Positions 19,964 to 25,920 of a stretch of DNA of 33,654 bases are shown here, piece by piece (position 1 is the stretch's first letter; each line of letters opens with the position of its first letter). The notes below the pieces were generated by a model that did not search any database, had not been told where the DNA came from, and was given only the letters and a program-made list of their open reading frames with translations. Where the stretch lies: NCBI GenBank assembly GCA_903840935.1, contig CAIMHT010000026.1:1-33654 (forward strand). The letters are read 5' to 3'. The position numbers and the translations under genes were made by a program. Origin of the DNA: an uncultured Chlorobiaceae bacterium (GTDB lineage Bacteria; Bacteroidota; Chlorobiia; Chlorobiales; Chlorobiaceae).

Positions 19964-20152
19964 TTATGCTCTCTTTTTTATATAATAGTCAATGAACTCT
20001 TTCCAAGGGCTATCGTACTGATCGCTGGTACTATCATCACTTTCTATGGGCTCAGCTTCATATTCAAAAACAATGCCAATCAGATATCGCTCCCCGTCAG
20101 TCACTTCCCTTCCACCCTTGATCCGGTAACCACACTCCTTCGAACGGCGCAT
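19964..20152 (-). pseudogene. Chimeric scrap: AAA-ATPase tail joined to an unknown C-terminus
   Basis: The frame carries DGERYLIGIVF, almost identical to the end of the AAA-ATPase/nuclease at 17296 (EGERYLIGIVF), then changes to YEAEPIESDD and DSPWKEFIDYYIKKRA. It stops one base before the ATG of the frameshifted protease gene. Its upstream part overlaps the end of abiEii by 56 bases, so an independent start is doubtful. It is best read as joined fragments, not as a gene. Confidence 0.6.
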
Positions 20153-21013
20153 TAGATTGCAGGCTATTGATGACAGGCATAATAAATTCAGATATTTCCG
20201 CGATTACTGAGGATAGATCGCCTACTGGAATGTCTGGTTTTGATTTTTTAATAAACCCATGCCATTGTACCAGTTTCTGATGATCCTCGTAAAATACAGA
20301 AGTGAAAGCAAATGGAGTCGACGCCGGAAATGCGGTTTGCCGACGTTCGAAGGTATTCTCCAAAGCGTTCCGCAATACACTCCCATTGAAAGAGAACAGT
20401 CTGGAAATCAGCCATATATCATAAAAGTCCTTCATCCGGCTGTTTGCGAGGCCGAGTTTGACTATCGCTTCCAGTTTTTCGGAAACCAGCGTATATCGTG
20501 GATACGCCTTCAAGAGCGGTGGAGGATGATCAAAGAGCACCGGATATTCGATATTTTCAGGGGCTGGCGTTATCGCATCCCCAAAGCCGAATCGATCTGG
20601 ATGGGAATCCGAGCCTGATTGAGTAGACCTTCCAGAGTAATTCGTACACCATCGGATTCCTGATCTTCACGGATTTCCGCAATTTTCAGAGCGTCCGGAA
20701 GATAGATCATACCATCATCCTGAAACTCGACACCGCAAATATCGCGGAACAAATCCGCAAGCTGTTCTATATCGGGATTGCCAAACCCCAGAAAATCAGC
20801 ATCTCTGGTGACGCGGTAGTTCTGTCCCTTCCAGACCAAAAACAGACTTGCACCCTTCAGGATGAATCGATCACAGTATGACGAGACACTGAGTCGATAG
20901 AGGAACCGCTCCATGCCATAACGCGAGAGCAGAAGATTGAAGTCCTCCTTATTGGCTTTAGCGCGGTTCAGCAACCGCTGAAAGATTGAATGGGCATTGT
21001 TTTTCTGGCTCAT
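20097..21013 (-). pseudogene. abiEii: abiEii nucleotidyltransferase toxin, frameshifted
   Basis: Two frames together cover a whole AbiEii/AbiGii-type toxin, the nucleotidyltransferase half of a type IV toxin-antitoxin/abortive-infection system. The first half (ATG 21013) has ILKGASLFLVWKG with the Gly-x-Ser motif at about 54-56 and TRDADFLGFG with the metal-binding Asp 71 and 73. The second half has LFDHPPPLLKAYPRYTLVSE and LGLANSRMKDFYDIWLISR. The total is 917 bases, one short of a multiple of three, and the frame breaks at about 20588-20594, where one base is missing before GGC TTT GGG GAT. The start overlaps the abiEi stop by four bases (ATGA). Confidence 0.88.
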
Positions 21014-21606
21014 ACTGTCGCATCCAGATACGGGCGCATGATTTTCGACACTCTGTCAATGCCTGCGGCTTCAACCAACTCATCCATGGTGGCTTTATGT
21101 GATCGCCAGGTCTCGCGAAGCGCCTCGATGGCGACATCGAGACCAACCTTGTTACGAAACTTGAAGCAATCTGCCACCGTTTTTGCCGGACTATACATTT
21201 TGACACTCACTCCGTCAATGATATGCTCCTCAGTACCGAATGAATAAGCCGAACCGGAAACATAGGTCAGGTTCAGCGGGGGATATTCTCTCTGCGGCCT
21301 CCACGAACTTCTGGGGACGGTCACCCATATCTCATGAGGAATTTGGGTAGTAAGCCCATGATAACTCAGAGCTGATAGAAGAGAGACAACTGCGTATGGT
21401 AACCTTATTGCAACTTCCGCCAGAGCCGAGTGTTCTGTCACGGGAGCTTCCGGCAGGGTGTAAAGTCCCACTGACAGCTTCTCCAGAAGCCCTTCTTTGT
21501 GCATTTGGTAGAGATAATTTCGGGATATACCTGCATCCTCAACATCCGCAGCCCGAATAATCCCTTTTTTCCGTACGAGTTGCTGTATCTGTTGTTTTCG
21601 GTTCAT
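21010..21606 (-). CDS. abiEi: AbiEi-family antitoxin/transcriptional regulator
   Basis: 198 residues from ATG 21606 (MNRKQQIQQLV). An N-terminal winged helix (GIIRAADVEDAGISRNYLYQ) is followed by the AbiEi antitoxin domain with GLYTLPEAPVTEHSALAE, LSYHGLTTQIPHEIWV and YSPAKTVADCFKFR. AbiEi proteins repress their own operon and counteract the AbiEii nucleotidyltransferase without binding it. The frame is intact although the downstream toxin gene is frameshifted. It is the first gene of the two-gene unit. Confidence 0.92.
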   Translation of the reverse strand: MNRKQQIQQLVRKKGIIRAADVEDAGISRNYLYQMHKEGLLEKLSVGLYTLPEAPVTEHSALAEVAIRLPYAVVSLLSALSYHGLTTQIPHEIWVTVPRSSWRPQREYPPLNLTYVSGSAYSFGTEEHIIDGVSVKMYSPAKTVADCFKFRNKVGLDVAIEALRETWRSHKATMDELVEAAGIDRVSKIMRPYLDATV

Positions 21607-21724
21607 GCTATTTCTTTTATGCAAATCCTCTTCAAATATAAATAAGTAAAGAGCTTTTGCAATAACCTATAGCAGACTTGCCTTATCCGGGACAGACTCC
21701 GAAGGATAGATTGGGCAAATTGGC

Positions 21725-21768
21725 AAATTAACGCCCAGCAACTACACTCAGTCAACAACGTCCCCCTT
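21725..21768 (+). repeat. Dispersed repeat, short copy F
   Basis: Right core CTCAGTCAACAACGTCCCCC plus a left arm variant GCAAATTAACGCCCAGCAAC that is shared with copy I (24921-24968) but not with copies C, D or E. Its right end joins directly to codon 4 of hicA. Confidence 0.78.
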
Positions 21769-21778
21769 CTTGGCTCAT
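21769..21778 (-). pseudogene. hicA toxin reduced to its first three codons
   Basis: After the hicB stop the overlapping start ATG AGC CAA is the same as in the complete hicA at 30897-31130 (MSQ). Then the sequence becomes GAAGGGGGACGTTG, the end of repeat copy F on this strand. The toxin body is absent. Confidence 0.75.
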
Positions 21779-21981
21779 ATTGCAATGAGCATCGTCTGAA
21801 ACGATTCATCGGGAACGGGCAATCCATCTTCCTCCAATGCGAGGATGTAACCCTGAATCGGCTCACGGATATTAATAATAGCATCTTCTCTCGAAGTCCC
21901 CTGCAAAACACAACCGGGGAGACTTGGACATTCTGCAACCCAATACCCATCCTGACCCGGATAAATTACAGCTTCTCTCAT
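21775..21981 (-). CDS. hicB: HicB-family antitoxin copy 2 (orphan)
   Basis: 68 residues, MREAVIYPGQDGYWVAECPS to DESFQTMLIAI, the same length as the copy at 31127-31333 and differing at about ten positions. HicB antitoxins neutralise the HicA mRNA interferase. Its own hicA begins in the normal ATGA overlap but is cut after three codons by repeat copy F, so this antitoxin has no adjacent toxin. It could still neutralise the HicA encoded at 30897-31130, which is a hypothesis. Confidence 0.87.
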   Translation of the reverse strand: MREAVIYPGQDGYWVAECPSLPGCVLQGTSREDAIINIREPIQGYILALEEDGLPVPDESFQTMLIAI

Positions 21982-21995
21982 AGTTACTACCCCTT

Positions 21996-22088
21996 TTAAA
22001 AAAAAACAGGCTCTTCTTGAAACTGTTTATACCATTTCACTGCATCAAGCAATTCTTTAGCTGCTCATTCTTGAAATTTAAGCTTCAC
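21996..22088 (-). pseudogene. RelE/ParE-type toxin remnant
   Basis: From GTG 22088 the frame reads VKLKFQE, a stop (TGA 22065-22067), then AAKELLDAVKWYKQFQEEP and a terminal stop in a poly-T run. This is the first helix region of RelE/ParE-superfamily toxins (AAKELLDAVxWY pattern). The catalytic C-terminal two thirds are missing. It starts directly after the Unstab-type antitoxin gene, the standard antitoxin-toxin order. Confidence 0.75.
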
Positions 22089-22090
22089 CG

Positions 22091-22282
22091 CTATAACGCA
22101 TCAAAATCCAGAAGTGTCGAACTACCTTCATTTACCGCTTTCATGCGTTCATTTACCTCACTTATCCATGCTTCACGAATGTCGCCCTCTTCATAATCAA
22201 TACTTGCAAGAAGCAACTCTGCCAATGCAATCCGTTGAATGGGCGGCATTTTCATTGCCTTATTTATCAATAGCTTATCCAT
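22091..22282 (-). CDS. Addiction-module antitoxin (Unstab_antitox family, orphan)
   Basis: 63 residues. The pattern MKMPPIQRIALAELLLASID followed by AWISEVNERMKAVNEG is typical of the small antitoxins found upstream of RelE/ParE toxins (TIGR02574-like). The frame is intact. The toxin that should follow is a truncated remnant beginning three bases downstream. Confidence 0.85.
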   Translation of the reverse strand: MDKLLINKAMKMPPIQRIALAELLLASIDYEEGDIREAWISEVNERMKAVNEGSSTLLDFDAL

Positions 22283-22371
22283 AATTACGATATCGAGTGA
22301 TAATGGAAAAACACCTTCCCATGGTACGCTAATTTATGTGAAAGTAGAATAATGCGTGTTATCCACAAATG

Positions 22372-22455
22372 TTATTTTTTCAGAAAATCATTATAGGCCA
22401 GCCTCAGTCTCTCTTCAAGCTCCATCACATGCACACAGGCCACCGCCATATCAAC
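22372..22455 (-). pseudogene. Internally deleted fcl (GDP-L-fucose synthase) remnant
   Basis: The frame reads DMAVACVHVME, then LEERLRLAYNDFLKK and stop. In the intact fcl (14084-15091) these match [12 protein letters not shown] and [16 protein letters not shown], which are separated there by about 90 residues. The remnant therefore joins two parts of fcl across an internal deletion and has lost everything before the substrate-binding DDMAAA block. Confidence 0.8.
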
Positions 22456-22463
22456 GTTCCTTC

Positions 22464-22727
22464 CTATAACAAATTCAGCGGTCTGCAGGCAACGTTGACA
22501 TCATCCTGTTGATCTGGGCTGACACGTGGCACCAAGCCTGCGCACACGTTGCTGCCTGCGTGAAACATCTCTTCCCAATCGACATTGTTGTCTTCGTGGG
22601 TATCAAAAAAGCTGGCTAAACCAAGCGCCTTGAAGTCGTGCTCAGAATTTACTTCTATGGGACGGAAGGGAGTGACGACATTGCCGGTTTCTTCAATCTT
22701 CCCTTCTTTAGTTTTTACCGCTTGCAT
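22464..22727 (-). CDS. Small protein, possibly antitoxin-like, with an altered C-terminus
   Basis: 87 residues from ATG 22727 with a good AGGAG ribosome binding site. The N-terminal two thirds (VTPFRPIEVNSEHDFKALGL, ASFFDTHEDNNVDWEEMF) have the acidic, Phe/Trp-rich look of small proteins that precede PIN-domain toxins in related genomes; this is from memory and weak. After EEMF the sequence (Pro, Val, Gln mixed) looks arbitrary and ends against the fcl remnant, suggesting that the original 3' end and any partner gene were lost. Confidence 0.5.
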   Translation of the reverse strand: MQAVKTKEGKIEETGNVVTPFRPIEVNSEHDFKALGLASFFDTHEDNNVDWEEMFHAGSNVCAGLVPRVSPDQQDDVNVACRPLNLL

Positions 22728-22750
22728 GGCAAAACTCCTGAGTGGTTAGT

Positions 22751-23725
22751 TTAGAATTCAGTGAAAACCGCTTCCAGTGTTTGTGCGGTGAGAATGGCTT
22801 CGGCCCATGCCTCAAGCTCCTGTTCACTTGCCTGGCATAATTTCCCGGCGACCCACTCTGGCAGCACACCAAAACGACGCTCCAGTTGCCTTTTCAATAG
22901 CCGGATTTGACCCTCAACACGACCTTCTACGCGGCCTTCTACACGGCCTTCAGTAATCCCGGCTTCTCTCCCTTCCCGAAGGCCAAGACCATAGTTCGAC
23001 TCCACAAGACTGGCCTGGTAACGAAGATCATCCTGATAACGGGCGTAGGCCGCCTGTTCTGTTTCAGACATACTGAGAAGAGAAAACGACCTCTTGGCCT
23101 TCTGGATCCCTTTCGCTTGAAACTCATCCTTGATCTCTTCGTTCTTCAGAAAGTAGATCCATTCGTCAAGCGATGTTTTTGTTATGCTGTTAAAGTTGTT
23201 CAGCCTGATGAGGTAGTACTCATGATAAATGTGGTTTATCTGCATCTTCCCATACTGCTTCTGTTGCCGGATGTCGAGTTGCAGTTTGTCGTTATCGTGT
23301 ATGCCAACAAATGTCGTCGTACCATGATAGATATAGTCACTGCCATGGCCAAGATCAAAATAGAGGATGTTTACCGAAATAACCTTGACCAGCGTTGCAT
23401 AGGGCTCACCCTCCTGCTGATGTTCGGTTATAACTCGCGATGTCCCATACAGCATCCGTTGCAGATAATCAAGTTCCCGCTCATACTGCACCTCAATAAT
23501 GATGATTTCGTCTTTGCCGTTCTTTACCTTGAGATCAACACGATTGAATTTGTCAAGTTTGCTCTCTTTATTGCTCTCGCTTTCAAGGATGTCAAGAATC
23601 GTAATATCCTCGCCAAGCAGCTCGCTCAAAAAACCTTCAAGGATCTCAAAGTTAGCCTTGCTGCGCAACAGGCGCTTCATTGCCCAGTCGAAGGTGATCA
23701 GTTTTCTTGGCGATCGAATGTTCAT
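22751..23725 (-). CDS. Rpn-family PD-(D/E)XK nuclease (transposase-related)
   Basis: 324 residues from ATG 23725, at the family start MNIRSPRKLITFDWAMKRLL; an in-frame ATG at 23746 would add seven residues. The nuclease core is NRVDLKVKNGKDEIIIIEVQ with Asp 64 and the Glu 78-x-Gln 80 motif, followed by YLQRMLYGTSRV. Rpn proteins (PF12784 family) are RecA-independent recombination-promoting DNases related to IS605-linked transposases. Near the C-terminus the triplet EGRVEGRVEGRVEG is encoded by a 12-base tandem repeat (22920-22955). Repeat copy G lies just upstream. A second, broken copy of the C-terminus is at 24969-25071. Confidence 0.88.
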   Translation of the reverse strand: MNIRSPRKLITFDWAMKRLLRSKANFEILEGFLSELLGEDITILDILESESNKESKLDKFNRVDLKVKNGKDEIIIIEVQYERELDYLQRMLYGTSRVITEHQQEGEPYATLVKVISVNILYFDLGHGSDYIYHGTTTFVGIHDNDKLQLDIRQQKQYGKMQINHIYHEYYLIRLNNFNSITKTSLDEWIYFLKNEEIKDEFQAKGIQKAKRSFSLLSMSETEQAAYARYQDDLRYQASLVESNYGLGLREGREAGITEGRVEGRVEGRVEGQIRLLKRQLERRFGVLPEWVAGKLCQASEQELEAWAEAILTAQTLEAVFTEF

Positions 23726-23764
23726 AGATGCAGCTTTTAGAAACATGAAGAAGTAATGACGAAA

Positions 23765-23883
23765 ATAATATAACATCTCTTCCCCAAAATCCGTGAACCC
23801 AGCCACCAGGCAACGGGCCCAACCCGGCACCAAAAATGGCACAACCCGGACAGTAAATACACCCAGTCAACAACGTCCCCCTT
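23765..23883 (+). repeat. Dispersed repeat, full-length copy G
   Basis: Runs from AATAATATAACATCTCTTCC to CAACAACGTCCCCCTT. Both ends match copy D. The interior is a divergent subtype (CCGTGAACCCAGCCACC) that it shares with copy J at 25595-25703. Confidence 0.82.
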
Positions 23884-23932
23884 CTTCAGCCAGCAATCCG
23901 TAAGAGCGGGGTCTCCCCGCCCTCTTCCAAGA

Positions 23933-23974
23933 TCAGCTCTCCTTGCGGACTTCTTCGGTGTAGCCGTTGGCTTT
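23933..23974 (-). pseudogene. Tiny C-terminal scrap of gmd
   Basis: Thirteen codons reading KANGYTEEVRKES and TGA. The intact gmd (12896-14083) ends [13 protein letters not shown], and the DNA is also similar (AAGCCAACGGCTAC against AAGGCCAATGGTTAC, and the shared end GAGAGCTGA). It is short, so some doubt remains. Confidence 0.6.
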
Positions 23975-23985
23975 TCACGGAATAG

Positions 23986-24171
23986 TCACTGTTTTTGATA
24001 GTATCCACCGATTTTTGATGAGCCAATGAACTCAATCCGCTCAGCTTCTCGTAATTGTTTGAGCCAGCGTTCTATGGTTCGCCGTGTTACCTGTGAACAG
24101 TACAGGCATTTCGCCTGCTCTCTGGCCTGGATTATCCTGAATGTATGCGAATAGAGCATTTGCTCCGACAT
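23986..24171 (-). pseudogene. C-terminal helix-turn-helix remnant
   Basis: 61 codons with VTRRTIERWLKQLREAERIE and GGYYQKQ at the end. This is the winged-helix tail found at the C-terminus of larger ATP-binding (AlbA_2-like) or Fic-type proteins, where it normally ends RTGGYY. No body of such a protein is adjacent, so it is read as a leftover; an independent small HTH protein is less likely. An ATG at 24171 exists but has no clear ribosome binding site. Confidence 0.5.
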
Positions 24172-24210
24172 TTACTCCCCTACTCTGCTCTGGCAGTTTA
24201 AAAGTAAGCA

Positions 24211-24245
24211 CTCAGTAACTACACGTAGTGAACAACGTCCATCTT
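24211..24245 (+). repeat. Dispersed repeat, degenerate copy H
   Basis: Reads CTCAGTAACTACACGTAGTG followed by AACAACGTCCATCTT. It is the right core only and carries an A in place of one of the terminal C's. Confidence 0.65.
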
Positions 24246-24347
24246 CCTCTTTTATGACAATGAATGACTGTCAATAGTCCTCTACGTTCCCTATCGTTTT
24301 TTCAGTTAAAATATTTTTTATAGTTATCGTATTTGCTAACTTGGGGA

Positions 24348-24572
24348 ATGAGTTATGAAATCGAATACTTCCATCCCAGCATCAAAGAGGATATTGAGGA
24401 ATGGCCCAGCAGCATTAAGGCTGATTACAGAAGAATTTCGCTTCTTTTAAAGGAATACGGGCCAACTGTGAGAATGCCCCACACCAAAGCGATGGGGGAT
24501 GGCCTTTTTGAAATGAGGCCGAAAGGTCGAGATGGTATTAGCAGTTGCCAGAAAAAGATTAAAGGAGGTTAA
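24348..24572 (+). pseudogene. higB-like RelE/ParE toxin with internal deletion
   Basis: From ATG 24348 (GGGGA upstream) it encodes MSYEIEYFHPSIKEDIEEWP to GLFEMRPKGRDGI, the N-terminal part of phage-derived HigB-like toxins, in which this block is normally followed by GRAFYC, a VGK strand, and a Lys-rich helix. Here, at about 24534-24540, it jumps to DNA that in another frame encodes LAVARKRLKEVNNG, the normal C-terminal tail. Roughly 90 bases are missing, not a multiple of three, so the expressed end is SSCQKKIKGG. In the native frame the stop would overlap the start of the next gene (ATGGATGA). The catalytic part is lost. Confidence 0.85.
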
Positions 24573-24574
24573 CA

Positions 24575-24901
24575 ATGGATGATCTGCAATACCAGCCAGT
24601 ACCATACAATGTTGAGGAAGAGATACGCAAAAACCTTCAAGACGAGAATTTTCACAGAGAATATGAAGCACTGGAACCAAAATACGCATTGATCAGGGAG
24701 CTGTTATCTGCACGGCAGCACTCAGGCATGACGCAAAAAGCTGTGGCTCTGAAAATCGGGACGACCAAAAGTGCCATCTCCAGACTGGAATCCGGCAGCA
24801 AGCATTCTCCCTCTCTTGCTACACTGAGAAAATACGCTGAAGCAGTTAATTGCGAACTGGAAATCAAACTGAAACCAAAACAGCAACCGAAAACAATCTG
24901 A
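24575..24901 (+). CDS. HigA-like XRE-family antitoxin
   Basis: 108 residues with an N-terminal acidic extension and a clear Cro/C1-type helix-turn-helix: SGMTQKAVALKIGTTKSAIS followed by RLESGSKHSPSLATLRKYAE. It is placed directly after the higB-like toxin gene, the usual order for this subtype, with AAAGGAGG just upstream as ribosome binding site (inside the toxin tail). Intact, although the toxin is deleted. With higB it is the only gene pair on the plus strand in the island. Confidence 0.9.
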   Translation: MDDLQYQPVPYNVEEEIRKNLQDENFHREYEALEPKYALIRELLSARQHSGMTQKAVALKIGTTKSAISRLESGSKHSPSLATLRKYAEAVNCELEIKLKPKQQPKTI

Positions 24902-24920
24902 ACATCAATTTTCGATGGAA

Positions 24921-24968
24921 TAGCAAATTAACGGCCAGAAAATACACCCAGTCAACAACGTCCCCCTT
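24921..24968 (+). repeat. Dispersed repeat, short copy I
   Basis: Variant left arm GCAAATTAACGGCCAGAAAA plus the core CACCCAGTCAACAACGTCCC and CCTT. It shares its left arm with copy F. The right end abuts a truncated Rpn nuclease remnant. Confidence 0.78.
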
Positions 24969-25071
24969 CTTTGAGTTCGTCATGCAAAAGGATAGCTTCG
25001 GCCCATGCCTCCAGATCCATTTCAGATGCGCGGCTTAATTTCCGAAATTGGCTTATTCTTGTTTGAGTCTC
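24969..25071 (-). pseudogene. C-terminal remnant of an Rpn-family nuclease
   Basis: The frame reads RKLSRASEMDLEAWAEAILL and then HDELK before running into the repeat. It matches GKLCQASEQELEAWAEAILT near the end of the Rpn nuclease at 22751-23725. Everything upstream is missing, and the last few codons are replaced by the end of repeat copy I. Confidence 0.8.
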
Positions 25072-25074
25072 AAC

Positions 25075-25275
25075 TTACGCTGACAGAAATTGCATATTCG
25101 ATAAATCCTCTTTTGTTGTTCTTGACGATACATTAAGAAACTCTACACCTATAACCGCATCGTTTTCATCATAATCAAAAATCACACCCGGCCTCACTTC
25201 TTCAGATTCGACTATCTTATTTTCATCAAGCCGAAAATAAAGGGTATCAGTTTCCTTATCAACTCTAATTTTCAT
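25075..25275 (-). CDS. DUF2283-family small protein, probable antitoxin
   Basis: 66 residues with the DUF2283 pattern MKIRVDKETDTLYFRLDENK followed by PGVIFDYDENDAVIGVEFLN. These proteins are usually encoded right after a DUF4258 protein, and the pair behaves like a toxin-antitoxin unit. The ATG overlaps the stop of the DUF4258 gene by four bases (ATGA). The reading frame is intact. Confidence 0.87.
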   Translation of the reverse strand: MKIRVDKETDTLYFRLDENKIVESEEVRPGVIFDYDENDAVIGVEFLNVSSRTTKEDLSNMQFLSA

Positions 25276-25514
25276 GCTTTCCCCCTTAATCTACGATCAA
25301 AAAATGCTGTTACACCCTTGTTCGGAATCACATCTACATTAACCACAACTCTTAACCATCTGTTTTCATTTTCAACAATTCTTTTCAGATAATGCCTTGT
25401 ACCATCATCGTAACTCTCGATATAATCAGGATCGTTAAACGCTCGCTACACCCAAAAGTCAGCGATATTTCGCTGTACGAGCATTTCACACAAATGCTTT
25501 GAAAATAAGAGCAT
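25272..25514 (-). pseudogene. DUF4258-family probable toxin with one nonsense codon
   Basis: From ATG 25514 the 81-codon frame is complete except for a TAG at codon 23 (25446-25448): MLLFSKHLCEMLVQRNIADF, WV, stop, RAFNDPDYIESYDDGTRHYL, then NRWLRVVVNVDVIPNKGVTA and FFDRRLRGKA. It has the family layout (His near the start, PDYIE, RWLRVVV, FFDRRLR). A single GAG-to-TAG change (WVERAF expected) would explain the stop. The stop codon overlaps the start of the DUF2283 gene. Confidence 0.85.
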
Positions 25515-25594
25515 CAGAGTACAGGTTGCCTACTGATTTCACAACTTGCGAAGTTTTATAACACAGGAATACAAGAAAAGCCCGTCACCAGAAA

Positions 25595-25703
25595 AATAAT
25601 ATAACATCTATCCACAAAAATCTGTGAACCCAACCGCCAAACTGCTGACCTTATCCAGTATTAAGAATTGCATGTAAGGAGACGCAGTCAACAACGTCCC
25701 CCT
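25595..25703 (+). repeat. Dispersed repeat, copy J
   Basis: Left end AATAATATAACATCTATCCA and right end CGCAGTCAACAACGTCCCCC then TT. The interior is related to copy G (CTGTGAACCCAACCGCC) and then diverges. It is the right-most copy and lies against a scrap of the AAA-ATPase 3' end, just as copy D lies against the intact gene. Confidence 0.78.
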
Positions 25704-25718
25704 TCGTGTTGTAGAGAG

Positions 25719-25781
25719 TTACACCCTCTCAACCTTAAACCTGCTGACGTTTCTTTGCCTGGGGTCGAAGACAATGATAAC
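25719..25781 (-). pseudogene. 3' scrap of an AAA-ATPase/nuclease gene
   Basis: Codons read VIIVFDPRQRNVSRFKVERV and TAA, matching GIVFDPKSRNVSKFEWERV at the end of the gene at 17296-18813. Upstream similarity stops at about 25781. The distance from the stop to the repeat is 15 bases in both places, so the gene end and the repeat were together in the ancestor. Confidence 0.8.
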
Positions 25782-25920
25782 GAGGCTTTTGCCGAAACGC
25801 CACCGACGAGAGGCCTGCAACAATTACCAGAACTCCATGTGCTCACGACAAAGCAGGTTATTCGAGGGTTTGCTGGGTTCTGGCTACGGTACTCGGGGGC
25901 GTATGGGCGGTTGTAGCGCT

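Noticed and set aside
22464..22727. Firm call as a VapB-type antitoxin
   Set aside because: The resemblance is from general pattern only and no PIN-domain toxin is adjacent, so it was listed as possibly antitoxin-like.
15333..25703. Interpretation of the repeat array as a chromosomal integron with attC sites
   Set aside because: The repeats are direct and lie between genes, but the ends do not show a convincing pair of RYYYAAC and GTTRRRY core sites, and no integron integrase is present in the window.
15333..25703. CRISPR array
   Set aside because: The repeats are about 110-130 bases, separated by 0.3-2.8 kb segments with genes, and divergent. No spacer-like regular units and no cas genes are seen.
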